Shown: in pieces, positions 25,189-34,451 of the stretch | How positions within the stretch are numbered: position 1 is the first letter of the stretch | Layout of the letters: the number at the start of each line of letters is the position of its first letter | Notes under the pieces: generated by a model | The model's database searches: none | Seen by the model: the letters and a program-made list of their open reading frames with translations, nothing else | Told to the model about the DNA's origin: nothing | Source: Prevotellaceae bacterium | Lineage (GTDB): Bacteria; Bacteroidota; Bacteroidia; Bacteroidales; Paludibacteraceae | Reading direction: 5' to 3' | Length of the DNA stretch: 36,138 bases | NCBI GenBank assembly: GCA_031261165.1 | Contig: JAISJU010000024.1 | Span: forward strand, 1-36,138 | Program-made: the position numbers and the translations under genes

Positions 25189-28100
25189 TCAACTTTTCAA
25201 AATAGTCCGTTCAAAAGTTTCATTGCCGCTTATCAGTTTGACCACATAAACGCCGTTTGTGAGTTTTGAAATATCAATTTTGCCGTTTTGTTGTTGTTTT
25301 TGCAACACTTTTTCGCCCGAAAGATTGAAAATCTGCACATCGAAATCGGCAATGCCCGAAATGTACAAAAGTCCGTCATTCGGATTCGGATAAAGCAGTA
25401 TGTCCGAGGCGGTTTGTTTGGTTGTTTTAATGCTCGACAGGTCGTCTTTTTCTTCCAAACCGAAAATATTCCAACCCTCAACAGCCAATTTCGGGGTCTT
25501 GTCGCTTTCAAACGCCATCGTTATTTTTTTTGTTTCGCCGGGCAAAAGCGAGAAATAATTATCGGAATAAAAGACGGGTAAAATCCGCTCGCCCTGCTCA
25601 TCTTGCACTTTCAGGCGTATCATTAATGCCACATCGTTGCTCGGATTTTTGATTTGGGCAGTTATTTTTCCGCTCGATTTTTCTACTTTTCCGATTAAGG
25701 TTACTTTGTTCATTGTTTGCAACGGCGTGTAATTTTGGTAATCCGTTGCCCGCCAATAGAAATTGTCCGACAGTAATTCATCGCCTTTCATCAGTTTTAA
25801 TTTGATGAAATGCACCGGCGAAATCGTAGTCGGATAAGTCAGCGCAAAGCAATTTCTCACATCATCGGCAAGCGATGTAATTAATAAAGAATCAGAGTAT
25901 TGCAATACTCCGCTCATATTATAAACGTAGGCTTTGGCAGTAATATTTTCAACAGTTTTGCCGGTATTATTCGCCACTTTCACGCGGTTGGCATTGGCGT
26001 CCCAAAGAATGTGCAGCGGCTCGCAGGCGCGGCGACATCCGTAGTAACCGCCGTTTTGGTCGAGGTAATAGTCATAGGTTTGCCACACCATCGACTGCCA
26101 CGCGGGGTGGCTCATCCACATCAGCAAGCCGTTTGCCTTGTAGCCCGCAAAGCCCTCGAACATCGCCTTGTGATTTTCCATATTCACCATTTGGGCTTTC
26201 TGGCAAAAATCTTCAATGCTCGTTGCTGTGCCGTATTTATTCACGGCGGCAACATAATCATTCGCTTTGGCAGCAGGCTCTTGGCTGAAATCGTGAATGC
26301 CCCACATATCGTTGATGGGGAAAAGTTTGTTGGCGGGCATCATCGCTTGCATCGTTTCCAACACCGGCACGTTGGGCAAGCCGCGTTCGCTGTGAATTTT
26401 GCGGTTGTTTACTGCCGAGAAATACCATTTTGGATTTTGCACGCCGTAAGGTCCAAAGCCGCTGACCGAGTTGGCTGCCGAGTGCGGAATGTAGAGGCGC
26501 GTGCCATCGAGGGTGCTGATGGCGTTTTGCAAAGCGGCGTTCAGCGTTGCAGGAGGGTCGCCCTCGTTTCTGCCGCAGTAGAGCGCAACGCTGGGGTGAT
26601 TTCGCACGCGGCGGATTTTGTCGTTGGCATTTGCCATAAACATTGCCTCGTCATTCGGGTTGGGTCCATCGCCCGGGTTGGCGAGCCAGAAGTCGTCCCA
26701 AATCAAGATGCCGTAGCGGTCGCAAGCCTGATAGAAATAATCGCTGCCGGTCATTCCCACCCAGTTGCGAATCATTGTGAAATTCATATCTTTGTGCAGT
26801 TTCACGCAATTATCGTAATCTTTTTCGCCGAAACGCAGCATTGATTCGCTCAAACCCCAGTTGCCGCCGCGCAGGAAGATGCGTTTGCCGTTGACAAACA
26901 CCGTGAGCGTGCCGCCGGTGGTGGTGGTTGTGATTTCGCGGATACCGAATTTTGTGGTTTTGGTGTCCGAAATATCTTCGTTTATTTCAAAAGATACGTT
27001 CAAATCATAAAGAAACTGTTCGCCATAGCCGTTTGGATACCAAAGTTGCGGATTTTCTACCGACAAATTGGAAACGGTAACGCTTTTCGTTTCATTGGCA
27101 GACAGATTTACAGTTTGATTAATCTCAACACCTGCAACATTTCCCTTCAAAATCCCGCTGACAGCAGCATTCGTGTTGTTTTTTACATCAACAAGCAAAG
27201 TAAGTTTCGCAGTCCAATTATCAAACAATTCTGTTTTTACAAACGGATTTTCGATGGACACCGCGCCCGCCGCCGATAGAAAAACCTCGTCCTGAATACC
27301 GATGTTTCGCCCGCGAATGGTGGGCAGCCAGTCCCAACCCACAGAGGCGTGAATGGTAGGATTGTCCGCGCCGAGCGCGCCGCCGTTGTAGCCCGCAGTG
27401 GCGCGGCTTTGCAATGTAACCGCGCCCGGCGTGTCGTTTCGATGAATGAAAACAGCCAAATATGCCGTGTCGCCCGCCGAAACATATTCTGTGATGTCGA
27501 ATTTCCCGCGAATAAACGCGCCGTCAATCCGCCCTAAATAGTTGCCATTTACATAAATGTCGGCTTTCCAGTTGATGCCGTCAAAATTCAGGAAAATATT
27601 TTTGCCTGTGTATGTTTCGGGGATTTTAAAGGAGTTTCGGTACCAAAAGTCGGCAACGAAAAAGGCATCGGAAATCTGCAACTGTTGGTCGCCGTAGTTC
27701 GGGTCGGGCACTGCGCCGTTGTTCAAATAACTTGTCAGCACCGTGCCGGGTACGGTGGCGACAATCCAATTTTCGTCATCATAGCCCGCCTGCGAAAGTT
27801 GCTCGCCGTTTGCCGTAACAAAATTTGTACGTTGCACTTTCCAATTTCCGCCGGTGAGAAGGAGTTTGCCGTCCGGCGAAATGTTGGGTTGCGGCTTCGG
27901 CTCAACGGTTTTTCCGCCTGTGCCGAAGATTTCAAATTCCGCTAACTCGTAACCTGCCGCCCAACCGCTAAATTCGACAGCACTCAAACGAATATATCTG
28001 CCTGTGGTTGATGGAATAATTATCTCGTCAATTCCGCCGTTTTCTTCGGCAGTTTGGTATATTTGTCGCCAATTCTCAGCATTATCCGAAATGTCAATAC

Positions 28101-28809
28101 TGTATGCTTTTGCAAAACCTTCGCCCCAATGCAATTTTATTCCGTCAATGGTTGCCGTTGCGCCTAAATCAATGTAAATCCATTGATTGCCGTAATTTTT
28201 GCTTATCCACGCACTTGAATATCGCCATTCTTCTTTCAAATTTGTTTCATTATTATATAAAGCAAATTCTGAGAATTGCAACTTGTTATCGCCGTGATTT
28301 GCCGTAACATTCAGGCGATAAGTTTTATAAGGCGTATCGTTTTCAAAAGTAAAAGTTTTGGTTTCTTGCCTGTCTGCAAAGTCAATATTGCTTTGTGCAT
28401 CAAGCGTAACCCAATCCGTACCGTTATTTGAGGCTTGCAACTGCCAATTTTTCGGGTCGCGGCGCGGCTCATCGTTTGCCGAAGAAATGGTGTATTTGTT
28501 TGCCACATACGCATTTCCTGCGCTAAACGCATATTGCAGCCAGCAAGCGGCGTGGAAAGTTAGAAATTTACTGTCTGTTGTGCCGTCAAAAACCTTTGTC
28601 TTGTCCTCGCCCGATGGTGAATCTTCATATTGCGCCAGGATAAAAGGGTTTTCAAGAACGGCAAAATCGCCGTCTGTGGCAAGATGCGCCGTGTTGTCGT
28701 AGTTTGCGCACGAAGAATGATAGGCAGCGCAATTTTTGGCGAGGTTTTTTACTTGCGCGGTCGCAGTTAATGCCAACAAACAAGCAGTAAGCAAGAATAA
28801 CTTTTTCAT
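25189..28809 (-). CDS. GH2-family exo-beta-glucosaminidase/mannosidase-like enzyme with N-terminal F5/8-type (discoidin) domains and T9SS C-terminal sorting domain
   Basis: Discoidin-like NQWIYIDLGATATIDGIKLHWGEGFAKAYSIDIS; GH2 sandwich RNSFKIPETYTGKNIFLNFDGINWKADIYVNG; catalytic-domain YCGRNEGDPP; CTD ILLYPNPNDGLLYISG...LTNGVYVVKLISGNETFERTILKS. Start set at MKKLFLLTACLLALTATAQ. Confidence 0.85.
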   Translation of the reverse strand: MKKLFLLTACLLALTATAQVKNLAKNCAAYHSSCANYDNTAHLATDGDFAVLENPFILAQYEDSPSGEDKTKVFDGTTDSKFLTFHAACWLQYAFSAGNAYVANKYTISSANDEPRRDPKNWQLQASNNGTDWVTLDAQSNIDFADRQETKTFTFENDTPYKTYRLNVTANHGDNKLQFSEFALYNNETNLKEEWRYSSAWISKNYGNQWIYIDLGATATIDGIKLHWGEGFAKAYSIDISDNAENWRQIYQTAEENGGIDEIIIPSTTGRYIRLSAVEFSGWAAGYELAEFEIFGTGGKTVEPKPQPNISPDGKLLLTGGNWKVQRTNFVTANGEQLSQAGYDDENWIVATVPGTVLTSYLNNGAVPDPNYGDQQLQISDAFFVADFWYRNSFKIPETYTGKNIFLNFDGINWKADIYVNGNYLGRIDGAFIRGKFDITEYVSAGDTAYLAVFIHRNDTPGAVTLQSRATAGYNGGALGADNPTIHASVGWDWLPTIRGRNIGIQDEVFLSAAGAVSIENPFVKTELFDNWTAKLTLLVDVKNNTNAAVSGILKGNVAGVEINQTVNLSANETKSVTVSNLSVENPQLWYPNGYGEQFLYDLNVSFEINEDISDTKTTKFGIREITTTTTGGTLTVFVNGKRIFLRGGNWGLSESMLRFGEKDYDNCVKLHKDMNFTMIRNWVGMTGSDYFYQACDRYGILIWDDFWLANPGDGPNPNDEAMFMANANDKIRRVRNHPSVALYCGRNEGDPPATLNAALQNAISTLDGTRLYIPHSAANSVSGFGPYGVQNPKWYFSAVNNRKIHSERGLPNVPVLETMQAMMPANKLFPINDMWGIHDFSQEPAAKANDYVAAVNKYGTATSIEDFCQKAQMVNMENHKAMFEGFAGYKANGLLMWMSHPAWQSMVWQTYDYYLDQNGGYYGCRRACEPLHILWDANANRVKVANNTGKTVENITAKAYVYNMSGVLQYSDSLLITSLADDVRNCFALTYPTTISPVHFIKLKLMKGDELLSDNFYWRATDYQNYTPLQTMNKVTLIGKVEKSSGKITAQIKNPSNDVALMIRLKVQDEQGERILPVFYSDNYFSLLPGETKKITMAFESDKTPKLAVEGWNIFGLEEKDDLSSIKTTKQTASDILLYPNPNDGLLYISGIADFDVQIFNLSGEKVLQKQQQNGKIDISKLTNGVYVVKLISGNETFERTILKS

Positions 28810-28855
28810 ATTGGATTTAGATTTTTTGGTTGGGGCAAAGATAGAAAAAAAATCA

Positions 28856-29557
28856 TTATTCCCCAAACTCCAAAATCCACCGCGCCGCTTTCCTGCTGTC
28901 GGGCGAAGAATTTTTCAAACTTGCGAGTGCAAATTGTTTGGTAAGTGCCGGCTCATCGGCGGCGTGGTTTTCAATCAGATGCCCTTCGTATTCGGGTGTA
29001 AATTCGGGGTGTCCCTGAAAAGTCAAAACCTGCTTGCCGATATAAAACCCCTCGTTGGGGCAAAACTCGCTTGCGGCAAAAGATACGGCTTTCGGCGGCA
29101 GTTGCAGCACTTGGTCGTGGTGGTTATAAAGCAGGCGCATCGCCCCGCAGTCAAAATAATTCAGCGCGTAATTATCCGTAATCAGCGAAGTGCGAATACC
29201 CGCACCCCAGCCGGCGGCGGCTTTTTCCACACGCCCGCCCAAGGCTTGCGCAATAGCCTGATGTCCAAAGCAAATCCCGACCAATTTCGCGTCATTCCGG
29301 TAAGCCTCGCGGATAAACTCCAACAGGTTTTTCACCCACAGCACCTCCTCATAAGCCCCCGCGTTGCTGCCCGTTATCAGATAAACCTCGCCGCTTTCTG
29401 CCTCCGCCGGAAATTCGTTGTTCCATACATTATATATAATGTATTCTACATTCGAGGAAACGCTGCGGAACATTTCCTCAAACATCGAAAAATATGAGGG
29501 AACGTTGTCGGGCAACAGCCCCTCAAAAATGTCGCATAGCAGAATGTTTATTTTCAT
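28856..29557 (-). CDS. class I glutamine amidotransferase-like protein
   Basis: YLITGSNAGAYEE, LVGICFGHQAIAQALGG nucleophile elbow, FQGHPEFTPEY. Confidence 0.88.
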   Translation of the reverse strand: MKINILLCDIFEGLLPDNVPSYFSMFEEMFRSVSSNVEYIIYNVWNNEFPAEAESGEVYLITGSNAGAYEEVLWVKNLLEFIREAYRNDAKLVGICFGHQAIAQALGGRVEKAAAGWGAGIRTSLITDNYALNYFDCGAMRLLYNHHDQVLQLPPKAVSFAASEFCPNEGFYIGKQVLTFQGHPEFTPEYEGHLIENHAADEPALTKQFALASLKNSSPDSRKAARWILEFGE

Positions 29558-29574
29558 ACGTTTATGTTTTTTGG

Positions 29575-29655
29575 GAACGCGAATGACGCAAATAACGCAA
29601 ATTTGCGCAAATTATGTTTTTGCGAAGATTTGCGTTATTTACGTCATTTGCGTTC
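29575..29655. repeat. long inverted repeat of ACGCAAAT units (second copy of the family at 17655)
   Basis: GAACGCGAATGACGCAAATAACGCAAAT.../...ATTTGCGTTATTTACGTCATTTGCGTTC. Confidence 0.85.
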
Positions 29656-29660
29656 AAAAA

Positions 29661-31328
29661 TTACTTGTAACTCTGTTCGTGAACGCCTTTTATGGCGCGT
29701 CCCGAAGGCTCATTCATATTCTTAAAAGACTCGTCCCATTCCAGCGCGATGGCAGTGCTGCACGCCACCGATTTTTCCCAGGGCACCGTTTCGGCAGCCG
29801 TTTGGCTTGGGAAATGCTCGGTGAAATATTGGCGATACAGATACGCCTCTTTCGAGTCCGGCGTGTTGTGCGGAAACACCTTTGCGGCATCAGCCAGCAT
29901 TTCGTCTGTAATCTTTTCGTTGGCAACCACCTTCAAAGTGTCAATCCAGTTGTAGCCCACGCCGTCAGAGAATTGCTCTTTTTGACGCCACGCCACGCTT
30001 TGGGGCAAATAATCTTCAAACGCTTTGCGCAACACCCATTTTTCCATTTTGCCGTTTTTCGCCATCTTATCTTCCGGATTCAGGCGCATCGCAATATCCA
30101 TAAACACCTTGTCGAGGAACGGCACACGCCCTTCTATACCCCAAGCCGCCAGCGATTTATTGGCGCGAAGGCAGTCGTAAGCGTGCAGTTTGTCTAATTT
30201 GCGAACGGTTTCTTTATGAAACTCCTCCGCATTCGGTGCTTTGTGGAAATAAAGGTATCCGCCGAAAATCTCATCAGCCCCCTCGCCCGAAAGCACCATT
30301 TTCACGCCCATCGACTTGATAACTCGCGCCATCAAATACATCGGCGTACTTGCGCGAACGGTAGTAACATCATACGTTTCCAAGTGATAAATCACATCGC
30401 GAACGGCGTCTAATCCCTCTTGCACCGTAAAGTGAATTTCGTGATGCACCGTACCGATATAATCCGCCACTTTCTTGGCAGCCACCAAGTCCGGCGAGCC
30501 TTCCAACCCCACAGCAAAAGAGTGCAACTGAGGCCACCAAGCCTCCTGCGTGTTGCCCGATTCTATGCGTTTAGCCGAATACCTTTTTGCCACCGCCGAG
30601 ATAATCGAAGAGTCCAATCCCCCCGACAGCAGCACGCCATAAGGCACATCAGACATCAACTGCCGGTGCACCGCATCTTCCAACGCCGTGCGCAGTTCGT
30701 CAATAGACGTTTTGTTGTTTTTCACGTTTTCGTAGTCCATCCAGTCGCGCTTGTACCATTTGGTCATCTTGTTGTCTTTGCTCGACAAATAATGCCCGGG
30801 CAAAAACTCCTCAATCTTTGCGCAATACCCCTCCAACGCTTTGAGTTCCGAAGCCACATACAGCGTATCGTCATCGTCCCAGCCGATGTAGAGCGGGATA
30901 ATGCCGATATGGTCGCGGGCAATGAGATACTCATTTTTTTCAATATCATAAAGCGCAAAGGCAAAAATACCGTTCAAATCTTCGAGAAAATCCACACCTT
31001 TGTCGCGGTAGAGCGGCAAAATCACTTCGCAGTCCGATTTTGTCAAAAACTCATATTTGCCGGCATATTTTTCACGATACGCTTCGTGGTTATAAATCTC
31101 GCCATTCACGGCAAGCACCAACTTGCCGTCTTTGCTGTAAAGCGGCTGTTTGCCCGACTGCGGGTCAACAATTGACAAACGCTCGTGTGCCAAAATGGCT
31201 TTCTCGCCGGCATAAATTCCCGACCAATCCGGTCCTCTATGACGGATACATTTCGACATTTTCAACGCCTGCGCACGCAGTTTTTCAGGACTTTTCTTAA
31301 AATTGAATACTCCAACTATTCCACACAT
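29661..31328 (-). CDS. asnB: asparagine synthase B (glutamine-hydrolysing)
   Basis: MCGIVGVF N-terminal nucleophile domain, GVLLSGGLDSSIISA PP-loop. Confidence 0.95.
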   Translation of the reverse strand: MCGIVGVFNFKKSPEKLRAQALKMSKCIRHRGPDWSGIYAGEKAILAHERLSIVDPQSGKQPLYSKDGKLVLAVNGEIYNHEAYREKYAGKYEFLTKSDCEVILPLYRDKGVDFLEDLNGIFAFALYDIEKNEYLIARDHIGIIPLYIGWDDDDTLYVASELKALEGYCAKIEEFLPGHYLSSKDNKMTKWYKRDWMDYENVKNNKTSIDELRTALEDAVHRQLMSDVPYGVLLSGGLDSSIISAVAKRYSAKRIESGNTQEAWWPQLHSFAVGLEGSPDLVAAKKVADYIGTVHHEIHFTVQEGLDAVRDVIYHLETYDVTTVRASTPMYLMARVIKSMGVKMVLSGEGADEIFGGYLYFHKAPNAEEFHKETVRKLDKLHAYDCLRANKSLAAWGIEGRVPFLDKVFMDIAMRLNPEDKMAKNGKMEKWVLRKAFEDYLPQSVAWRQKEQFSDGVGYNWIDTLKVVANEKITDEMLADAAKVFPHNTPDSKEAYLYRQYFTEHFPSQTAAETVPWEKSVACSTAIALEWDESFKNMNEPSGRAIKGVHEQSYK

Positions 31329-31543
31329 ATACTTAATTAAGAATTATGAATTAAGAATTATGAATTAGCAATGCGCTAAAATTCAAGTTCTTAATATTGC
31401 GTTAATATTAGATTTGTTGTTTAGAAACTTAAATGCAAGTACATTTAAAATTTCAGATTACAAAATTACAGAATTTATTTGATATAAATTGCTTTTTGAT
31501 AAAATAATTTTTGAGAGGGAAAAAATCAGAATTTTATTTTTTC

Positions 31544-31596
31544 ACTACGAACTCACGAATTTCTTGCTGTCAATAAAAAATTCGTGAATTCGTAGT
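31544..31596 (-). terminator. long hairpin downstream of the 31599 gene
   Basis: ACTACGAACTCACGAATTT / AAATTCGTGAATTCGTAGT, 18 of 19 paired. Confidence 0.6.
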
Positions 31597-31598
31597 TA

Positions 31599-31832
31599 TT
31601 AGGTATATTCGTATTCTATTAAATAAAATTCCATTTTTTCGCCGATACGGACTTCTTCCTTATCTTTCGGCATCAGAGTGCCATTGAAAAATTCGGTTTG
31701 CGAAGTTTCGGCGGGCAGGTTGTCCAACGAAAAGAAATTTTGCACAACACCCTTGTCGTCAAGTTCGACAACGCCGTTTCTTAGTGTCGTTTCTGCATTG
31801 ATGTAGAGGTAATTGGCGGCTATTCGTTTCAT
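31599..31832 (-). CDS. hypothetical 77-aa protein resembling an amidohydrolase N-terminal beta-domain
   Basis: MKRIAANYLYINAETTLRNGVVELDDKGVVQNFFSLD...TEFFNGTLMP; ATGA overlap with upstream gene at 31829-31832. Confidence 0.55.
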   Translation of the reverse strand: MKRIAANYLYINAETTLRNGVVELDDKGVVQNFFSLDNLPAETSQTEFFNGTLMPKDKEEVRIGEKMEFYLIEYEYT

Positions 31833-32284
31833 TTCTCCAATTCCGCCTCTTTTTGGTTGAGGTTGGCGGTTACTTTTTCGTAGATTATTCCCAATTTGGC
31901 AGGCGTGCGAGCATACCACGTAAAAGACGTATCAAATTGTGCCGGCGTAATGCCGTGTTTTTCGAGTACATAATTATAATACGCCTCTTTTTTTTGTTTG
32001 TCAGTCCACGCAATGCCCGAAATCATCATCGTGCCTTCCACCAAATTCAGGTCGGTAATCACTTCCACCATTTGTTTTTCGGAAAGCACGTCTTTCGGTG
32101 TTCCGCTGCACGAAATGAAAAGCGCGATAATCAGAAATAGCGCACTTGTCATTGCGGGCTTGACCCGCAATCCCCTGTTTCGGTCTGTCATTCTGACGAA
32201 AGTCAGAATCCCCTTAAAAAGCAAAAGGGGATTGCGGGTCAAGCCCGCAATGACAAAGTGGCTATTTAATTTTTCATTCTTCAT
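31829..32284 (-). CDS. DUF4296-like lipoprotein (signal peptide may start at 32152)
   Basis: MTSALFLIIALFISCSG lipobox; VLSEKQMVEVITDLNLVEGTM...YNYVLEKHGITPAQFDTSFTWYARTP. Confidence 0.75.
   Translation of the reverse strand: MKNEKLNSHFVIAGLTRNPLLLFKGILTFVRMTDRNRGLRVKPAMTSALFLIIALFISCSGTPKDVLSEKQMVEVITDLNLVEGTMMISGIAWTDKQKKEAYYNYVLEKHGITPAQFDTSFTWYARTPAKLGIIYEKVTANLNQKEAELEK
32149..32262. repeat. composite REP-like hairpin element
   Basis: GTCATTGCGGGCTTGACCCGCAATCCCC ... GGGGATTGCGGGTCAAGCCCGCAATGAC with inner hairpin TTCTGACGAAAGTCAGAA. Confidence 0.9.
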
Positions 32285-32816
32285 TTTTATTATCGCCCAA
32301 ATATTTGCGGTAGAAAATCAGAATATAAATCACCGCAACAGTAATTGCCGAGTCGGCAATATTGAACACCGGACTGAAAAAGAGCGTTTCGCCCGCCGCG
32401 TTTCTAATAATTGGAAAGTACAGCATATCAACCACTTTGCCATAGAACAGGGGCGCATAATCAAACGCGACACCATAAAAAACACAGTCGATAATATTGC
32501 CCAATGCGCCCGCAAAAATCAGCGCGATGCAAATGATAAAGCCGTCAGAATACTTGTTTTGCTTGATGAAACGGTAAATGAGGTAGCCGATGCCGCCCAC
32601 TGCCACAATTCGGAAGAGTGTGAGGAAGAGTTTGCCGATAAATTCCATACCAAACGCCATTCCGTTGTTTTCGATAAATGCGATTTGAAACCACGAAAAG
32701 ACCTCTACGCTCTCGCCGAGCGCGAAGTGCGTTTTTATCCAAATTTTGGAAATCTGGTCGATAATCAGCACGAGCAAAATGACCAAAATGCTTTTTTTCC
32801 CAACCGACAGTGCCAT
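32274..32816 (-). CDS. lspA: lipoprotein signal peptidase
   Basis: DQISKIWI, ENNGMAFG, AGALGNIIDCV, FNIADSAI motifs of LspA. Confidence 0.93.
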   Translation of the reverse strand: MALSVGKKSILVILLVLIIDQISKIWIKTHFALGESVEVFSWFQIAFIENNGMAFGMEFIGKLFLTLFRIVAVGGIGYLIYRFIKQNKYSDGFIICIALIFAGALGNIIDCVFYGVAFDYAPLFYGKVVDMLYFPIIRNAAGETLFFSPVFNIADSAITVAVIYILIFYRKYLGDNKNEE

Positions 32817-32817
32817 T

Positions 32818-33192
32818 TTACTGTTTGTTTTTTGCTTCGATACTCAATGTGGCGTGCGGCACGGCGCGGAGGCGTTCGGCGGGTATCAGTTCGCCCGTTT
32901 CGCGGCAGATGCCATAAGTTTTGTTTTCGATGCGCACCAACGCCGCTTGCAGGTGTTGAATGAACTTCATTTGCCGTTGCGCCAGCCTGCCCGCCTCTTC
33001 TTTGGAGAGGGTTGCCGCGCCTTCTTCCAGCACTTTGAAAGTGGGCGAAGTGTCGGTTACATCGTTGCCGTCCATATTCGTAAGGCTGAGCCGCAGCGAT
33101 TCGTAGTCGCGTTGCGCCGCCTCCAATTTATCCATTATAATAGCACGAAATTCTTCGAGTTCGGCATCGGAGTATTTGGTTTTTGTTGCCAT
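32818..33192 (-). CDS. TraR/DksA-family regulator (Bacteroidetes type, degenerate zinc finger)
   Basis: YGICRETGELIPAERLRAVPHATLSIEAK. Confidence 0.88.
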   Translation of the reverse strand: MATKTKYSDAELEEFRAIIMDKLEAAQRDYESLRLSLTNMDGNDVTDTSPTFKVLEEGAATLSKEEAGRLAQRQMKFIQHLQAALVRIENKTYGICRETGELIPAERLRAVPHATLSIEAKNKQ

Positions 33193-33340
33193 AGTTTTAT
33201 TGCTTAAATTTCAGGGCGCAAAGATACAACATTATTCCATATCTTTGATATATAAGGCATAAAAAAAAGCGAAACATTTGATTTCGCTTTTGTAAATACG
33301 ATAAAAACAGAGAAGTTTTCTATTTGTAGAATTATATTTT

Positions 33341-33841
33341 TTATTTGAATGCTATCGTATAAGTAACAATATCATTATACCCCCATTTTGCATCTATCAT
33401 TATTAAGTTCTCATTTTTTGGGGTAGTAAAAGTTCTGGAAGATAAATTACTTAATTTTTGCGAGGAATAGACAGTTGCAGTATATGAACCTATCTGACTG
33501 ACTCTACCTGTAAGATTCAATTCATCAAGCATATCTAAAATTGTACCGGAATATTCGTATAGACCATTGTCTAATTTTACAAATTTCAGTCCTGTTACAA
33601 TACTGCAAATATCACGATTAGTAGGATTGTTAAAAATAATTTTGTATGTATTATTGTCTGTTTTATATATGTCCACTAATGCATTGCTTTTTGAGGTAGA
33701 ATAATAGGTACTCGGTCGAGTAAACACAATATTATAGTTATATGGTTTGTCTGTCATTTGTTGAGGACAGCACGCTGAATATTGAGCATAAAGAGTTGCA
33801 CTACAACAACTAATCAGAATTAATACTAATGCTTTTTTTAT
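33341..33841 (-). CDS. hypothetical exported protein lacking an ATG ahead of its signal peptide
   Basis: In-frame (I)KKALVLILISCCSATLYAQYSACCPQQ precedes the ORF-track Met at 33757; codon at 33841-33839 is ATA; in-frame TAA at 33868-33866. Confidence 0.55.
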   Translation of the reverse strand: MKKALVLILISCCSATLYAQYSACCPQQMTDKPYNYNIVFTRPSTYYSTSKSNALVDIYKTDNNTYKIIFNNPTNRDICSIVTGLKFVKLDNGLYEYSGTILDMLDELNLTGRVSQIGSYTATVYSSQKLSNLSSRTFTTPKNENLIMIDAKWGYNDIVTYTIAFK

Positions 33842-33911
33842 TTTTATTTTCCTTTCTTTATTTTTTTATTCTATGTACAATGGATGCTGGAATTTTAATA
33901 ATGGTTCAAGA

Positions 33912-34451
33912 TTAGAATAATGGATTATTTCTTATATTTTTGAGGAAAATTAGATATATATTTTTCTTTCTAAAATTGTATCTGAATTCGCATTCTTTAA
34001 TGTGTAAATAGAACTTATGTTTATGCACTCCTTTGAACTTTGCAAGCCTTGTTTTACAAAGCCCCCAAAAGTTTTCAATGCCATTAATATGATTATTTCC
34101 TACAGCAAATTCATTCTCCCCGTGCCTAACTCTATAATGCTTTTTATAGCCAAAATCAGCCAAGCCATCGTATGTTTTAAACCCGTCTGTAAATAATACT
34201 GCACCTTTATCCGCCTTACCCTGTATAATAGGCATCAACTCGCTCATAGAGCAGTTTTTGACTATTTGTGTATATACTTTATCGCCTCGTTTTAGCATAC
34301 CAAAAACAGGTATTTTCCCTCTTGCACCTCTGCCTCTTATGCCTCGTACTCTACGCGCACCAAAATAACTTTCATCAAGTTCTATTTCCCCATTGACAAA
34401 TGGACTCTCGGCTTCGCATAATTCCGATATACGAACTCTGAGTTTGTCATA
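33912..34451 (-). pseudogene. IS1595 (ISXO2-like) transposase, C-terminal part
   Basis: DKLRVRISELCEAESPFVNGEIELDESYFGARRVRGIRGRGARGKIPVFGMLKRG...; first residues of the tracked ORF lie in IS5 DNA. Confidence 0.85.

Noticed and set aside
25900-26844. 314-aa plus-strand ORF opposite the GH2 gene
   Set aside because: His/Val-rich antisense shadow; no domain signal.
31335-31362. Direct repeat taattaagaattatgaattaagaattatg
   Set aside because: Very AT-rich two-copy string, common in Bacteroidetes intergenic DNA; no further structure seen.
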